Shown: piece after piece, positions 5,395-11,775 of the stretch
How the letters are laid out: each line of letters opens with the position of its first letter
How positions within the stretch are numbered: the stretch's first letter is position 1
Source of the DNA: JBDRMN01 sp043812055
Lineage (GTDB): Bacteria > Patescibacteriota > Gracilibacteria > JAHISY01
Direction of reading: 5' to 3'
Length of the DNA: 14,606 nucleotides
Assembly: GCA_043812055.1 (NCBI GenBank)
Contig: JBDRMN010000035.1
Coordinates: 1-14,606, forward strand
Position numbers and translations under genes: made by a program
The notes under the pieces: model-generated
Told to the model about the DNA's origin: nothing
Database searches by the model: none
Seen by the model: only the letters and a program-made list of their open reading frames with translations

Positions 5395-6339
5395 CTAACT
5401 ACACTCTCCGCCATCTCCCTCACCCTCCGCATAACCGAAACCGGCGGATGGTGTCGCCGCCGAAAGCTCGGTCGAGCATTCCTCCGGAGCCTGCACAAAA
5501 GCATTACAAATCGTCTCCAGCATGCCGGAGGGAGCCCGGGAGGCCCCTTCAATCACCTTGCCGTTCACGATCAGGGTTGGCGAGCCACCCACACCGTATT
5601 TATCATTGTCCGCTTTGTGCGTGTTGAATTGTGGATTTCCATTTACATAAGAAGTCTCATCTTCCAAATTCTGTGTGGCGGCAAACTCTTCATCCGCGGC
5701 AGAGATATGGCCAGCCAGCTCCATCACATCAATCTCTGCTGCTTTCAGCGCATCACCACTTTTACCATCTTTGAGAAATTCTTTGAGATAGGGTAAGAAT
5801 TTATCCGGATAGTTCTTCTGAATCGCGTACTGGCGAATCTGCTCGTCCACTTCTTCTTTGCCGTGCATCGCGTAGTAAACAAACTTCAGCTGAAAATCGA
5901 CCTTGTCGCCGAGTGCTTCGATAGCGGGAATAATCCCTTTCTCTGCCTGAGTGCCAAAGGGACAGTGACTCATCACAAAAAGCTCCACTAGCGGTTTAGC
6001 ACTCTTGTCAATGTCTGCCTGGGCTGCTACTTCTGCTGCTTTCTTTTCTTCGCTTGCCTTAGTCGTCTCCAATACATCCATTGCCTGCGGGAAAAAGACC
6101 GAACCGTCTCGACTGAGGAAGGAGGTTACTTCCCTGTCCTGGAGTTGGACTTGCAGGCGCCAGAGGCCTGCTTCCTTCTGGATATCCAGAATCTCCGCCT
6201 CTACATCGGTATCGCTCAGGAGCACTGAGTTGATGAAATTTGCCGCCGCCGCTTCAGCCTCGGTTTGGGAGAGACTACCGAGACAGCCCGTGAGCAAGAC
6301 CAGCGCAGCCAGGGAAATAAGTAATTTTTTCGAGGACAT
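5395..6339 (-). CDS. Thioredoxin-fold (DsbA/GILT-like) lipoprotein with a single-cysteine active-site motif
   Basis: Residues 1-18 form a lipoprotein signal peptide with lipobox LLTGC (Cys19 lipidated), placing the protein on the outer face of the cell membrane. Residues 25-95 form a small domain (VLLSDTDVEAEILDIQKEAG...) often seen N-terminal to such proteins. From about 115 a thioredoxin fold follows. FVMSHCPFGTQ holds Cys126 at the active-site position, but the usual second cysteine is replaced: the motif is CPFG, not CxxC. The cis-proline loop is GGSPTLIVNG (P254). Extra cysteines at 278, 288 and 313 lie in the C-terminal region. This could be a reductase or isomerase using a remote cysteine, or a binding protein. 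It starts 28 bases after the aminotransferase stop on the same strand, probably as one transcript. Confidence 0.82.
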   Translation of the reverse strand: MSSKKLLISLAALVLLTGCLGSLSQTEAEAAAANFINSVLLSDTDVEAEILDIQKEAGLWRLQVQLQDREVTSFLSRDGSVFFPQAMDVLETTKASEEKKAAEVAAQADIDKSAKPLVELFVMSHCPFGTQAEKGIIPAIEALGDKVDFQLKFVYYAMHGKEEVDEQIRQYAIQKNYPDKFLPYLKEFLKDGKSGDALKAAEIDVMELAGHISAADEEFAATQNLEDETSYVNGNPQFNTHKADNDKYGVGGSPTLIVNGKVIEGASRAPSGMLETICNAFVQAPEECSTELSAATPSAGFGYAEGEGDGGECS

Positions 6340-6367
6340 AATAAATGGGGTTAGAACTCGAGGGAGT

Positions 6368-7447
6368 TTACTTTTGTGGAACTAGATTATCAAGCCAGCC
6401 GAGCAACTCTTTTATGTCTTCCGGGCTGTGATCCCCCATGTGCCCGATCCGGAAAGTTTTGTCTTTCAAGTCGCCATAACCGTTGCCAATTTCGGCATCG
6501 TGCTCGGTCTGCAGCTTTTCGTTGATCTTGCCAATGTCCCAGTTCTTGGCATTATTAATAACAGAAACACCCGGACTGTGGTAACCCTCCTCGGAAAAGT
6601 AAGTCAGGTCGTGCCGCTTCACCCATTCTTGAGTAAGACGTTGCATCTTGAGGTGCTTCTGCCAGCGCTGCTCTATCCCCTCTTTGAGAATCTCATCCAG
6701 CTGGTGATCGAGGGCAAACATGAGGCTGATTGCCGGTGTGGTGATCGTGTTGTGCTTTTGCGCGGACTTCTCCCACTCCACGAAATCGAAATAATAACCC
6801 TTCCGACCCGCGGGCTGAGCCTCGGAGCGCCGCATGACTTCCTCGGAAACGGAACAAAAAGAAAGTCCGCTCGGCAGCGCCAGTGCTTTCTGCGCGCCGA
6901 AGATGATCGAGTCAATCCCCCATTCGTCCGTGCGGATTTCCGCAGCCGCAAAACTCGAAACACAATCTACAAGCAAAACAACATTTTCGCGCTTACGGAC
7001 AAGTTCAGCAATCTCTTTCAAAGGTGAGAGTGCTCCTGTGCTGGTTTCCGAATGGGTAAGCATCACGGCGTCTATTTCCGGATCCTCGTCCAAAGCCTTT
7101 TCCACATCCTCCGGTTTCACCGCTTTGCCGAATTCATAATCCAGCGTGACTGCCTCAATCCCGCACATCTCCGAAACCTTGGCCCATTTATTGGCGAAAA
7201 ATCCGTTCGCACAAACCAAGACTTTTTTCTTAACTGCATTTTTGAGCGCCGCCTCGATCACCCCGGTCGCGGAGCAAGTGGCGAGGAAGACTCGGTTCTG
7301 CGTAAGCATAATCTGCTTCATTCGTTCTTCGATGCTTTTGTGAAGTTCCGCGTAGGGCTTCGAACGGTGGCCAATCATCGGACGCGTCTGCGCCTCCCGT
7401 TGCGCGGGATAGACTTCTGTTGGTCCGGGGAGGAAGAGTTTGGGCAT
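6368..7447 (-). CDS. Class V PLP-dependent aminotransferase (alanine-glyoxylate / serine-pyruvate type)
   Basis: A fold-type I pyridoxal phosphate enzyme that transfers an amino group between a small amino acid and a 2-oxoacid. The 359 residues start MPKLFLPGPTEVYP, the hallmark opening of this family. Other landmarks are HRSKPYAELH, the SATG-type phosphate loop (TCSATGVIEA), HSETSTGAL, VDCVSSF with the cofactor-binding Asp161, and IIFGAQKALALPSGLSF with the Schiff-base Lys187. The substrate cannot be read from the sequence; alanine, serine and aspartate are all possible. I chose ATG at 7447. An upstream in-frame start near 7510 would add 21 residues, but these are translated from a heptamer array. 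It is upstream of the lipoprotein gene in the same orientation. Confidence 0.9.
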   Translation of the reverse strand: MPKLFLPGPTEVYPAQREAQTRPMIGHRSKPYAELHKSIEERMKQIMLTQNRVFLATCSATGVIEAALKNAVKKKVLVCANGFFANKWAKVSEMCGIEAVTLDYEFGKAVKPEDVEKALDEDPEIDAVMLTHSETSTGALSPLKEIAELVRKRENVVLLVDCVSSFAAAEIRTDEWGIDSIIFGAQKALALPSGLSFCSVSEEVMRRSEAQPAGRKGYYFDFVEWEKSAQKHNTITTPAISLMFALDHQLDEILKEGIEQRWQKHLKMQRLTQEWVKRHDLTYFSEEGYHSPGVSVINNAKNWDIGKINEKLQTEHDAEIGNGYGDLKDKTFRIGHMGDHSPEDIKELLGWLDNLVPQK

Positions 7448-7454
7448 TGGAATT

Positions 7455-7489
7455 AGGTTACAGGTTCTAGGTTCTAGGTTATAGGGTAG
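7455..7489. repeat. Five tandem heptamers directly upstream of the aminotransferase
   Basis: AGGTTAC, AGGTTCT, AGGTTCT, AGGTTAT and AGGGTAG are contiguous and end 7 bases before the start codon of the aminotransferase gene (read on its strand as variants of AGAACCT). The word differs from the one before rnpA, but the period and position are the same. Confidence 0.8.
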
Positions 7490-7581
7490 AGGAAGTTTAG
7501 CGAAGATCATATTTTTTGAAAATTCATTAGCAGCGCAGGTTTGCTACCTGCATTGTATTACCACATTTTTTATTCAAAAAT

Positions 7582-7610
7582 TTGACAGCAGTGTCCAGGA
7601 ACGGGAAAAT
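7582..7610 (+). promoter_or_regulatory. Promoter of the 7629 gene
   Basis: TTGACA (7582-7587), a spacer of exactly 17 bases and GAAAAT (7605-7610) match the sigma70 consensus at 6 of 6 and 4 of 6 bases. Transcription from about 7617 leaves a 12-base AT-rich leader without a Shine-Dalgarno sequence. Confidence 0.65.
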
Positions 7611-7628
7611 TCAGCCTTAAATTTTTTT

Positions 7629-8579
7629 ATGGGTGCAGAAGCAAATCCCGTTCCGCCAGAGATCAATCGGGAAAAATTCCTCGCTGCTATCAGAAAAATT
7701 TTTATTGCAGAGGAAAGCTCTCCAGAAGAAGACGTGCTCCAAAACTTCGCGCAAAAAGGAATTACTCCCCAAGAAGTCGATCAGATTTTGCAAGAGCTTA
7801 ATTTACCCGATAAAGAACTTCGGTCGCAATTTCCAGCAGCGGTGCAAGAAACCTCTAAGAAACGACGCTACCAAAACATTATAAACAGAATACCCGGCCT
7901 GCAAGATTTAACCGCTGTTTTTAATACGCTCAATAAAAACGCCGGTGAATTGGCTCCGGAGTTTGCGGAATTACGCTGGCAGATCCGCTTCCAGCTTGCC
8001 CTTCTGCTCAAGTCTGAAGTAATCAGAGGTCTTGAAGCGTTCCTAAAAGAAGAGTGCTTTCGAGACAGGGTGTTCCGATTCAACCAGCTCGGCCCCGCCA
8101 TTGCCGCTTTTATAAACACAAACCGCGGAACTCGAGATCCGCGAGTTGTCCTTCCGGAAATATTAGCAAAGCAGAGTGATATTGATGAGTTGTTGAGCCG
8201 GCCCCACAAGCTAGGCAGGTCTGAAAAAATCACAGCAGGCTCACTCGTGCTTATTCCAAAAAGTCGTTTCGCAAGCTGGCAGTCAATTAATGAAAAAATT
8301 TACAACACCGAACTAGATATTTTGGCATTCAAAGCAATCGTTGCCACTTTTGAAAGTCAGTCAAAAAAGTACCCGGAACTTAATCGAATCCTGCCCGACA
8401 CACACAGTAAGAAAAAAATCGTAATCACAGCAGAAGAGTTCCCTCGTATTAAACAAGAGCTTGAATTACTCGAAGTAGAATTGAGTCCGGCAGCTACCAA
8501 AAAAATGAATGCTCAAAAAATGCCTGCTGATGTAAAAAACTTCGACCCCGCTTTCGCGCAGTGTGCACTTTCGGATTGA
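7629..8579 (+). CDS. Hypothetical cytoplasmic protein, 316 residues
   Basis: I do not recognise a family. The protein has no signal peptide and no membrane segment, is rich in charged residues, and reads as mostly helical. An acidic N-terminal part (about 1-75, with FAQKGITPQEVDQILQELNL) resembles a small helical bundle. A middle part (about 95-160) holds the amphipathic stretch FAELRWQIRFQLALLLKSEV. A Lys-rich C-terminal half includes KLGRSEKITAGSLVLIPKSR. Only two cysteines are present (residue 142 or so and near the end). It is a single gene with its own good promoter, divergent from the aminotransferase and convergent with smpB. Coding is supported by the long open frame, the promoter and the start at ATG 7629. 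Its base composition is more AT-rich than metK. Confidence 0.75.
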   Translation: MGAEANPVPPEINREKFLAAIRKIFIAEESSPEEDVLQNFAQKGITPQEVDQILQELNLPDKELRSQFPAAVQETSKKRRYQNIINRIPGLQDLTAVFNTLNKNAGELAPEFAELRWQIRFQLALLLKSEVIRGLEAFLKEECFRDRVFRFNQLGPAIAAFINTNRGTRDPRVVLPEILAKQSDIDELLSRPHKLGRSEKITAGSLVLIPKSRFASWQSINEKIYNTELDILAFKAIVATFESQSKKYPELNRILPDTHSKKKIVITAEEFPRIKQELELLEVELSPAATKKMNAQKMPADVKNFDPAFAQCALSD

Positions 8580-8694
8580 ACAAAATTGGCTAAGCTACGT
8601 TGTCTTGGGAGTGTGCCTGTCCGCCGTATCCTGCATATACCATTCCTTTGGGGGAAAATGGCCATCCTTATGGCAGGCGAAGGCTGGGTTTGTA

Positions 8695-8733
8695 ATTTGG
8701 AATTTGGGATTTATTTGGGATTTGGGATTTGGA
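8695..8733. repeat. ATTTGGG heptamer array downstream of smpB
   Basis: ATTTGGA and ATTTGGG (8695-8708), a 4-base partial unit, then ATTTGGG, ATTTGGG and ATTTGGA (8713-8733) form a period-7 array between two convergent genes. The rest of the spacer 8580-8694 shows no gene and no clear hairpin. Confidence 0.75.
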
Positions 8734-8760
8734 AATTTTGGTAGAAGCTCTCAAAAGGCA

Positions 8761-9216
8761 TCAGGCTTTTATTCCCTTTCTTGCTTCACGGTCAAGATCC
8801 CGTTTCTTAATCGTCTCCCGCTTATCCCACTTCTTCTTCCCTTTCCCTAGCCCCACCTTGGCCTTGATCTTGCCGTGGGTGAGGTGGAGGTCAAGCAGTA
8901 CGGCAGTAACTCCTTTTTCGTTTAGTTCCCGTTCAATTTTGGCTAATTCCTTTTGGGTCAGTAATAACTTCCGATCTCGTCGACGCTCGTGCGGTTGGCC
9001 TTTGGCATACTTGTATTCCGGGATGTCGAGACTTTTGAGCAACGCCCCTCCTGCGCTTATCGTGACGAAGCTCCCCGCCAGCTTAATGCTGTTCGTCCGC
9101 AATGATTTCACTTCTTTGCCTGTGAGAACTATCCCCGCCTCGAATTTATCCAAAATCTCATAATGAAATCTGGCAGCCCGATTATCTGCGAGAAGGCCGG
9201 GAGGGAGTTTTTTCAT
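8761..9216 (-). CDS. smpB: SsrA-binding protein SmpB
   Basis: SmpB carries tmRNA into the empty A site of stalled ribosomes for trans-translation. The 151 residues match the family from end to end: NRAARFHYEILDKFEAGIVL, LTGKEVKSLR, SGGAL-type beta strands, RRRDRKLLLTQKELAKIE, VLLDLHLTHGKIKAKVGLGK and the C-terminal GKKKWDKRETIKKRDLDRE tail that mimics the codon-anticodon duplex. Start ATG at 9216. The promoter box GCTAAAAT lies only 7 bases upstream, so the message may be leaderless. The gene is divergent from metK. The tmRNA gene itself is not in the window. Confidence 0.96.
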   Translation of the reverse strand: MKKLPPGLLADNRAARFHYEILDKFEAGIVLTGKEVKSLRTNSIKLAGSFVTISAGGALLKSLDIPEYKYAKGQPHERRRDRKLLLTQKELAKIERELNEKGVTAVLLDLHLTHGKIKAKVGLGKGKKKWDKRETIKKRDLDREARKGIKA

Positions 9217-9223
9217 CGCGAGG

Positions 9224-9231
9224 ATTTTAGC
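9224..9231 (-). promoter_or_regulatory. GCTAAAAT box of smpB (leaderless layout)
   Basis: On the minus strand GCTAAAAT (9231-9224) is followed by CCTCGCG and the ATG. The expected start point falls on or next to the first base of the start codon. Confidence 0.5.
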
Positions 9232-9261
9232 TGAAAGTAAGGAGGTTTGATAAACTCTCTC

Positions 9262-9318
9262 CCGTTTTACGTTTCAAGCCCCAACGGGCCCCCTTCGGGG
9301 TTTAACGCTTCAAGTTTC
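9262..9318. repeat. REP-like spacer element, copy B, abutting metK
   Basis: Bases 9276-9300 match the transposase flank (complement of 1063-1087) at 23 of 25 positions, with ACGTT just outside in both. Two short triloop stems are kept: CCC-AAC-GGG (9280-9288) and CCCC-TTC-GGGG (9290-9300). The trailing TTTAACGCTTCAAGTTTC parallels copy A and ends exactly at the metK ATG. Confidence 0.65.
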
Positions 9319-10449
9319 ATGCTCTTCACTTCCGAATCCGTCACCGAAGGCCACCCCGACAAACTCGCCGATCAGATCAGCGACGCGATCCTCGACGATC
9401 TGATTCGGCAGGATCAGAATTCGCACGTGGCCGTGGAAACACTCGTGACAAACGGTCTTGTCCTCGTGGCCGGGGAAATCACGACGCGTGGCTACGCGGA
9501 CATTCCGACCATCGTGCGCAATACCATCCGCGACGCCGGCTACGACGATGCGAGTTTCGGTTTCGACTACAGGGCCTGTGCGGTGCTGACCTCGATTCAC
9601 CCGCAGTCTCCGGACATCGCGATGGGGGTGAATCGGAAGAAGCTGGGTGCGGGCGACCAAGGCACGATGTTTGGCTACGCTTGCCGTGAAACCCGCGAAC
9701 TCATGCCCTTGCCGATCATGCTCGCGCACAAACTCACTCGTAAACTGGCTAGCCTTCGGAAAAGCAAAACCCTGGGATACCTCCGACCCGACGGCAAGTC
9801 TCAGGTCAGTGTGGAATACCAAAACGGTAAACCCAAGCGCGTTCAAGCCGTAGTCGTCTCGACACAGCATTCAGAAAAAGTGAAGTTAAAAACGCTGCAA
9901 AAAGACGTCTTAGAAAAAGTAATCAAGCCGGTTCTAGGAAAATATTTCGACAAAAAAACCGAAGTCCTGGTGAATCCCACGGGTCGCTTCGTCAATGGCG
10001 GCCCACCAGCGGACACCGGCATCACGGGTCGCAAAATAATCGTTGACACTTACGGCGGCTACGCCCGGCATGGCGGCGGAGCGTTCAGCGGCAAAGACCC
10101 GACGAAGGTTGATCGCAGCGCTGCCTACGCGGCGCGCTGGGTCGCGAAAAATGTAGTGGCCGCGAATCTCGCCGAAAGAGTCGAAGTCCAGCTCGCCTAC
10201 GCCATCGGCCACCACCAGCCCGTGGCGGTCAATCTCGAGACCTTCGGCAGTGAACAGGTAGCACTCCAGAAAATCGAACGGGCCGTCAAAAAAGTTTTCG
10301 ACCTCTCCCCTGCCGGCATCATTCGCGACCTCAATCTAATTCGTCCGATTTACGCGAAAACTGCGGCCTACGGGCACTTCGGGAGAGAGGAAAAAGAATT
10401 TACGTGGGAAAAAACGAATAAGACTAACGAGCTCAAAAAGGCGGTTTGA
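9319..10449 (+). CDS. metK: S-adenosylmethionine synthetase
   Basis: MetK makes S-adenosylmethionine from methionine and ATP in the cytoplasm as a homo-oligomer. The 376 residues contain the family landmarks: FTSESVTEGHPDKLADQISD at the start (catalytic His and metal-binding Asp), GAGDQGTMFGYA, STQHSE, GGPPADTGITGRKIIVDTYG, GGGAFSGKDPTKVDRSAAY (phosphate-binding P-loop) and TAAYGHFGREEKEFTWEKT near the end. A mild oddity is AIGHHQPVAVNLETFG, where most bacteria have GVA.P. I chose ATG 9319, where homology begins. An in-frame TTG at 9247, one base after AAGGAGGT, would add 24 residues translated from the repeat element. It is alone on its strand and ends at a hairpin terminator. Confidence 0.97.
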   Translation: MLFTSESVTEGHPDKLADQISDAILDDLIRQDQNSHVAVETLVTNGLVLVAGEITTRGYADIPTIVRNTIRDAGYDDASFGFDYRACAVLTSIHPQSPDIAMGVNRKKLGAGDQGTMFGYACRETRELMPLPIMLAHKLTRKLASLRKSKTLGYLRPDGKSQVSVEYQNGKPKRVQAVVVSTQHSEKVKLKTLQKDVLEKVIKPVLGKYFDKKTEVLVNPTGRFVNGGPPADTGITGRKIIVDTYGGYARHGGGAFSGKDPTKVDRSAAYAARWVAKNVVAANLAERVEVQLAYAIGHHQPVAVNLETFGSEQVALQKIERAVKKVFDLSPAGIIRDLNLIRPIYAKTAAYGHFGREEKEFTWEKTNKTNELKKAV

Positions 10450-10467
10450 TGAGAGTTTCAAAACTCG

Positions 10468-10505
10468 TACTACAAAATGGCGTAGTTTTGCGCTATTTTG
10501 TAGTA
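10468..10505 (+). terminator. metK terminator, TACTAC...GTAGTA hairpin copy 2
   Basis: Arms 10468-10482 (TACTACAAAATGGCG) and 10491-10505 pair at 14 of 15 positions plus one G-T pair. The loop is TAGTTTTG, and TGACTTTTTC follows. The placement 18 bases after the metK stop and the T-run support a Rho-independent terminator. It shares arm ends, loop type and orientation with 303-340. Confidence 0.7.
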
Positions 10506-10568
10506 TGACTTTTTCAGGGAGCAGGGACAGGTTTCAGGGAACAGGCGTTGGATTAGGAACCAGATTTA

Positions 10569-10598
10569 TGTAGTAACGTTGCATGCAACGTTACTACA
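10569..10598. repeat. Perfect 30-bp palindrome
   Basis: The half-site TGTAGTAACGTTGCA is followed without a spacer by its exact complement (centre between 10583 and 10584). It contains GTAACGTT/AACGTTAC, the core of the inverted repeats that flank the transposase, and is bounded by GTAG/CTAC as REP pairs often are. It could be a head-to-head REP pair or a dyad operator. Confidence 0.7.
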
Positions 10599-10625
10599 CT
10601 AACACTAATTACTAATACTCCCACA

Positions 10626-10646
10626 CCCTATTCCCTATACCCTATT
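10626..10646. repeat. Three CCCTATT heptamers
   Basis: CCCTATT, CCCTATA and CCCTATT are contiguous, five bases before the promoter box of the 10689 gene. The spacer 10450-10688 otherwise holds the metK terminator, a run of CAGGGA-like words (about 10515-10553) and the 30-bp palindrome, and no gene. Confidence 0.65.
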
Positions 10647-10650
10647 AACC

Positions 10651-10659
10651 TGCTACAAT
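10651..10659 (+). promoter_or_regulatory. Extended -10 promoter of the 10689 gene
   Basis: TGCTACAAT matches an extended -10 (TGn plus TACAAT, five of six). The -35 region is weak. Start near 10666 gives a leader of about 22 bases. Confidence 0.5.
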
Positions 10660-10688
10660 CACCCCTCAATTTTTTAACCCCCAAAATC

Positions 10689-11009
10689 ATGGCTACATCC
10701 CCAGAAACCGGAAAGGTAGACCCTGCAGAAAAACTTAATCCTAGCGGTTTAAGAATAAAAAAACTCGAAGAACTGAGACTTGTGGACGGGGCGATTAAGC
10801 AGGAGTGGATAGATAGTTTCGCCGAATACGTACAACAGCTAATCTCAAGTGGACGTGACGGCAGAGTAGATGCTTCAATTCAGCTTAAAAACCTGCTTAA
10901 TCTTGAAACCTGCATAGCAGCTGAAAATGGTAAAACTAGGAAGGAACCTGACTGGCTACAGGGAAAAGTTAATTGTTTTAATAATCCTGAACGCAACCCT
11001 TTGGGGTAA
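10689..11009 (+). CDS. Hypothetical small soluble protein, 106 residues
   Basis: No family is recognised. The protein is hydrophilic, lacks a signal peptide or membrane segment, and has a predicted helical middle (KKLEELRLVDGAIKQEWIDS and FAEYVQQLISSGRDGRVDAS). Two cysteines lie at about residues 75 and 95. The N-terminus MATSPETGKVDPAEKL is disordered-looking. It has its own promoter box and stands alone, convergent with rnhB. The open frame, clear ATG and upstream extended -10 support expression; homologues would be needed to be certain it is a gene. Confidence 0.6.
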   Translation: MATSPETGKVDPAEKLNPSGLRIKKLEELRLVDGAIKQEWIDSFAEYVQQLISSGRDGRVDASIQLKNLLNLETCIAAENGKTRKEPDWLQGKVNCFNNPERNPLG

Positions 11010-11051
11010 TCTCTCAGCGCAGATTTATTTAACAAAACACAGGTAAGCGAA

Positions 11052-11071
11052 CCTGCCTATCAGCAGGCAGG
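11052..11071 (-). terminator. Hairpin downstream of rnhB
   Basis: CCTGCCT (11052-11058) and AGGCAGG (11065-11071) form a 7-bp perfect stem with a 6-base loop, 14 bases after the rnhB stop on its strand. A T-rich stretch follows only after some 15 bases, so terminator function is uncertain. The CCTGCC/GGCAGG words are also typical of dispersed REP elements. Confidence 0.4.
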
Positions 11072-11085
11072 CCTGCACTTCAGCT

Positions 11086-11670
11086 TCAGAATAATCTCCG
11101 CTGCACCGCCCAGGTCTTCAGCGGCTCGAAAGTCCGGCGGTGAATTGCAGTCGGGCGCAGTTTTAAGAGCTTTCGGATGTGATGCAATGTACCGTAGCCT
11201 TTGTGACTCTTGAATGAATAGCCGGGATACTTGCGAGAGAATTCCTCCATTTTTTTGTCGCGAGTAACTTTCGCCACGATCGAGGCGGCGGAGATCTCGG
11301 GAAAGCGCGCATCACCCCGGACAAAATCCTGCGAGGGAATTTTGAATTCAAATTTGTCCCGACCATCCACTATTAATTCCGTCGGTTGGGGTCGTAGTTT
11401 TTCCACCGCCCGTTGCATCGCCAGCTCCGTAGCCGGTTTAATGCCGAGCTTATCGACTTCAGCAGCACTCGCCTCCCCGACCGCCCATACCGCGTGTCGC
11501 TCAATCATCTCAAAAGCTTCCTCCCGTTGAGCTTCAGTAAGTTTTTTCGAATCCGCCAAAATATGTTTCGGAAAATCAGACGGCAGGATCGCCGCACCCG
11601 CGACTACCGGCCCGGCAATACAACCGCGGCCGGCCTCATCCACTCCAGCGATAATCTTGGTGGCTTTCAC
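11086..11670 (-). CDS. rnhB: Ribonuclease HII
   Basis: RNase HII nicks RNA in RNA:DNA hybrids and removes single ribonucleotides from DNA. The catalytic acids are visible: D11 and E12 in AGVDEAGRG, D102 in ELIVDGRDKF and D138 in AASIVAKVTRD. SKKLTE and SHKGYGTLHH are further family motifs. The 194 residues are the usual size. The start is GTG (11668-11670), which fits the family N-terminus. A nearby ATG (11672-11674) is out of frame. GCTAAAAT ends 6 bases before the GTG, suggesting a leaderless message. It is single, convergent with the 10689 gene and divergent from the 11776 gene. Confidence 0.95.
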   Translation of the reverse strand: MKATKIIAGVDEAGRGCIAGPVVAGAAILPSDFPKHILADSKKLTEAQREEAFEMIERHAVWAVGEASAAEVDKLGIKPATELAMQRAVEKLRPQPTELIVDGRDKFEFKIPSQDFVRGDARFPEISAASIVAKVTRDKKMEEFSRKYPGYSFKSHKGYGTLHHIRKLLKLRPTAIHRRTFEPLKTWAVQRRLF

Positions 11671-11676
11671 GCATGA

Positions 11677-11684
11677 ATTTTAGC
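11677..11684 (-). promoter_or_regulatory. GCTAAAAT box of rnhB (leaderless layout)
   Basis: The minus strand reads GCTAAAAT, TCATGC and then the GTG start codon. A start 6-7 bases past the box would coincide with the first codon. Confidence 0.5.
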
Positions 11685-11717
11685 GTAAACCCCTCTCCTT
11701 CCAAACTTAAAGCAAAT

Positions 11718-11745
11718 TTGAATTCCGCTCTAAATTTTGCACAAT
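11718..11745 (+). promoter_or_regulatory. Candidate promoter of the 11776 gene
   Basis: TTGAAT (11718-11723), a 16-base spacer and CACAAT (11740-11745) each match four of six consensus bases. A start near 11752 would give a leader of about 24 bases. Confidence 0.4.
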
Positions 11746-11775
11746 GGAAGTAACTTCTTTAACCCTTTCGCCATA

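Noticed and set aside
6428..7456. Long + strand open frames inside the aminotransferase region
   Set aside because: They are antisense to a complete PLP enzyme with its Lys and Asp in place.
7448..7510. N-terminal extension of the aminotransferase (start near 7510)
   Set aside because: The extra 21 residues are translated from the AGGTTCT heptamer array, and the family N-terminus MPKLFLPGPTE starts at 7447.
7535..7551. GCAGGT...ACCTGC hairpin as a terminator or riboswitch stem
   Set aside because: Only 6 bp, lies upstream of both divergent genes, and no further conserved structure is visible.
9310..9870. 186-residue open frame opposite metK
   Set aside because: It lies wholly within metK, whose motifs cover the + strand; high GC metK sequence opens shadow frames.
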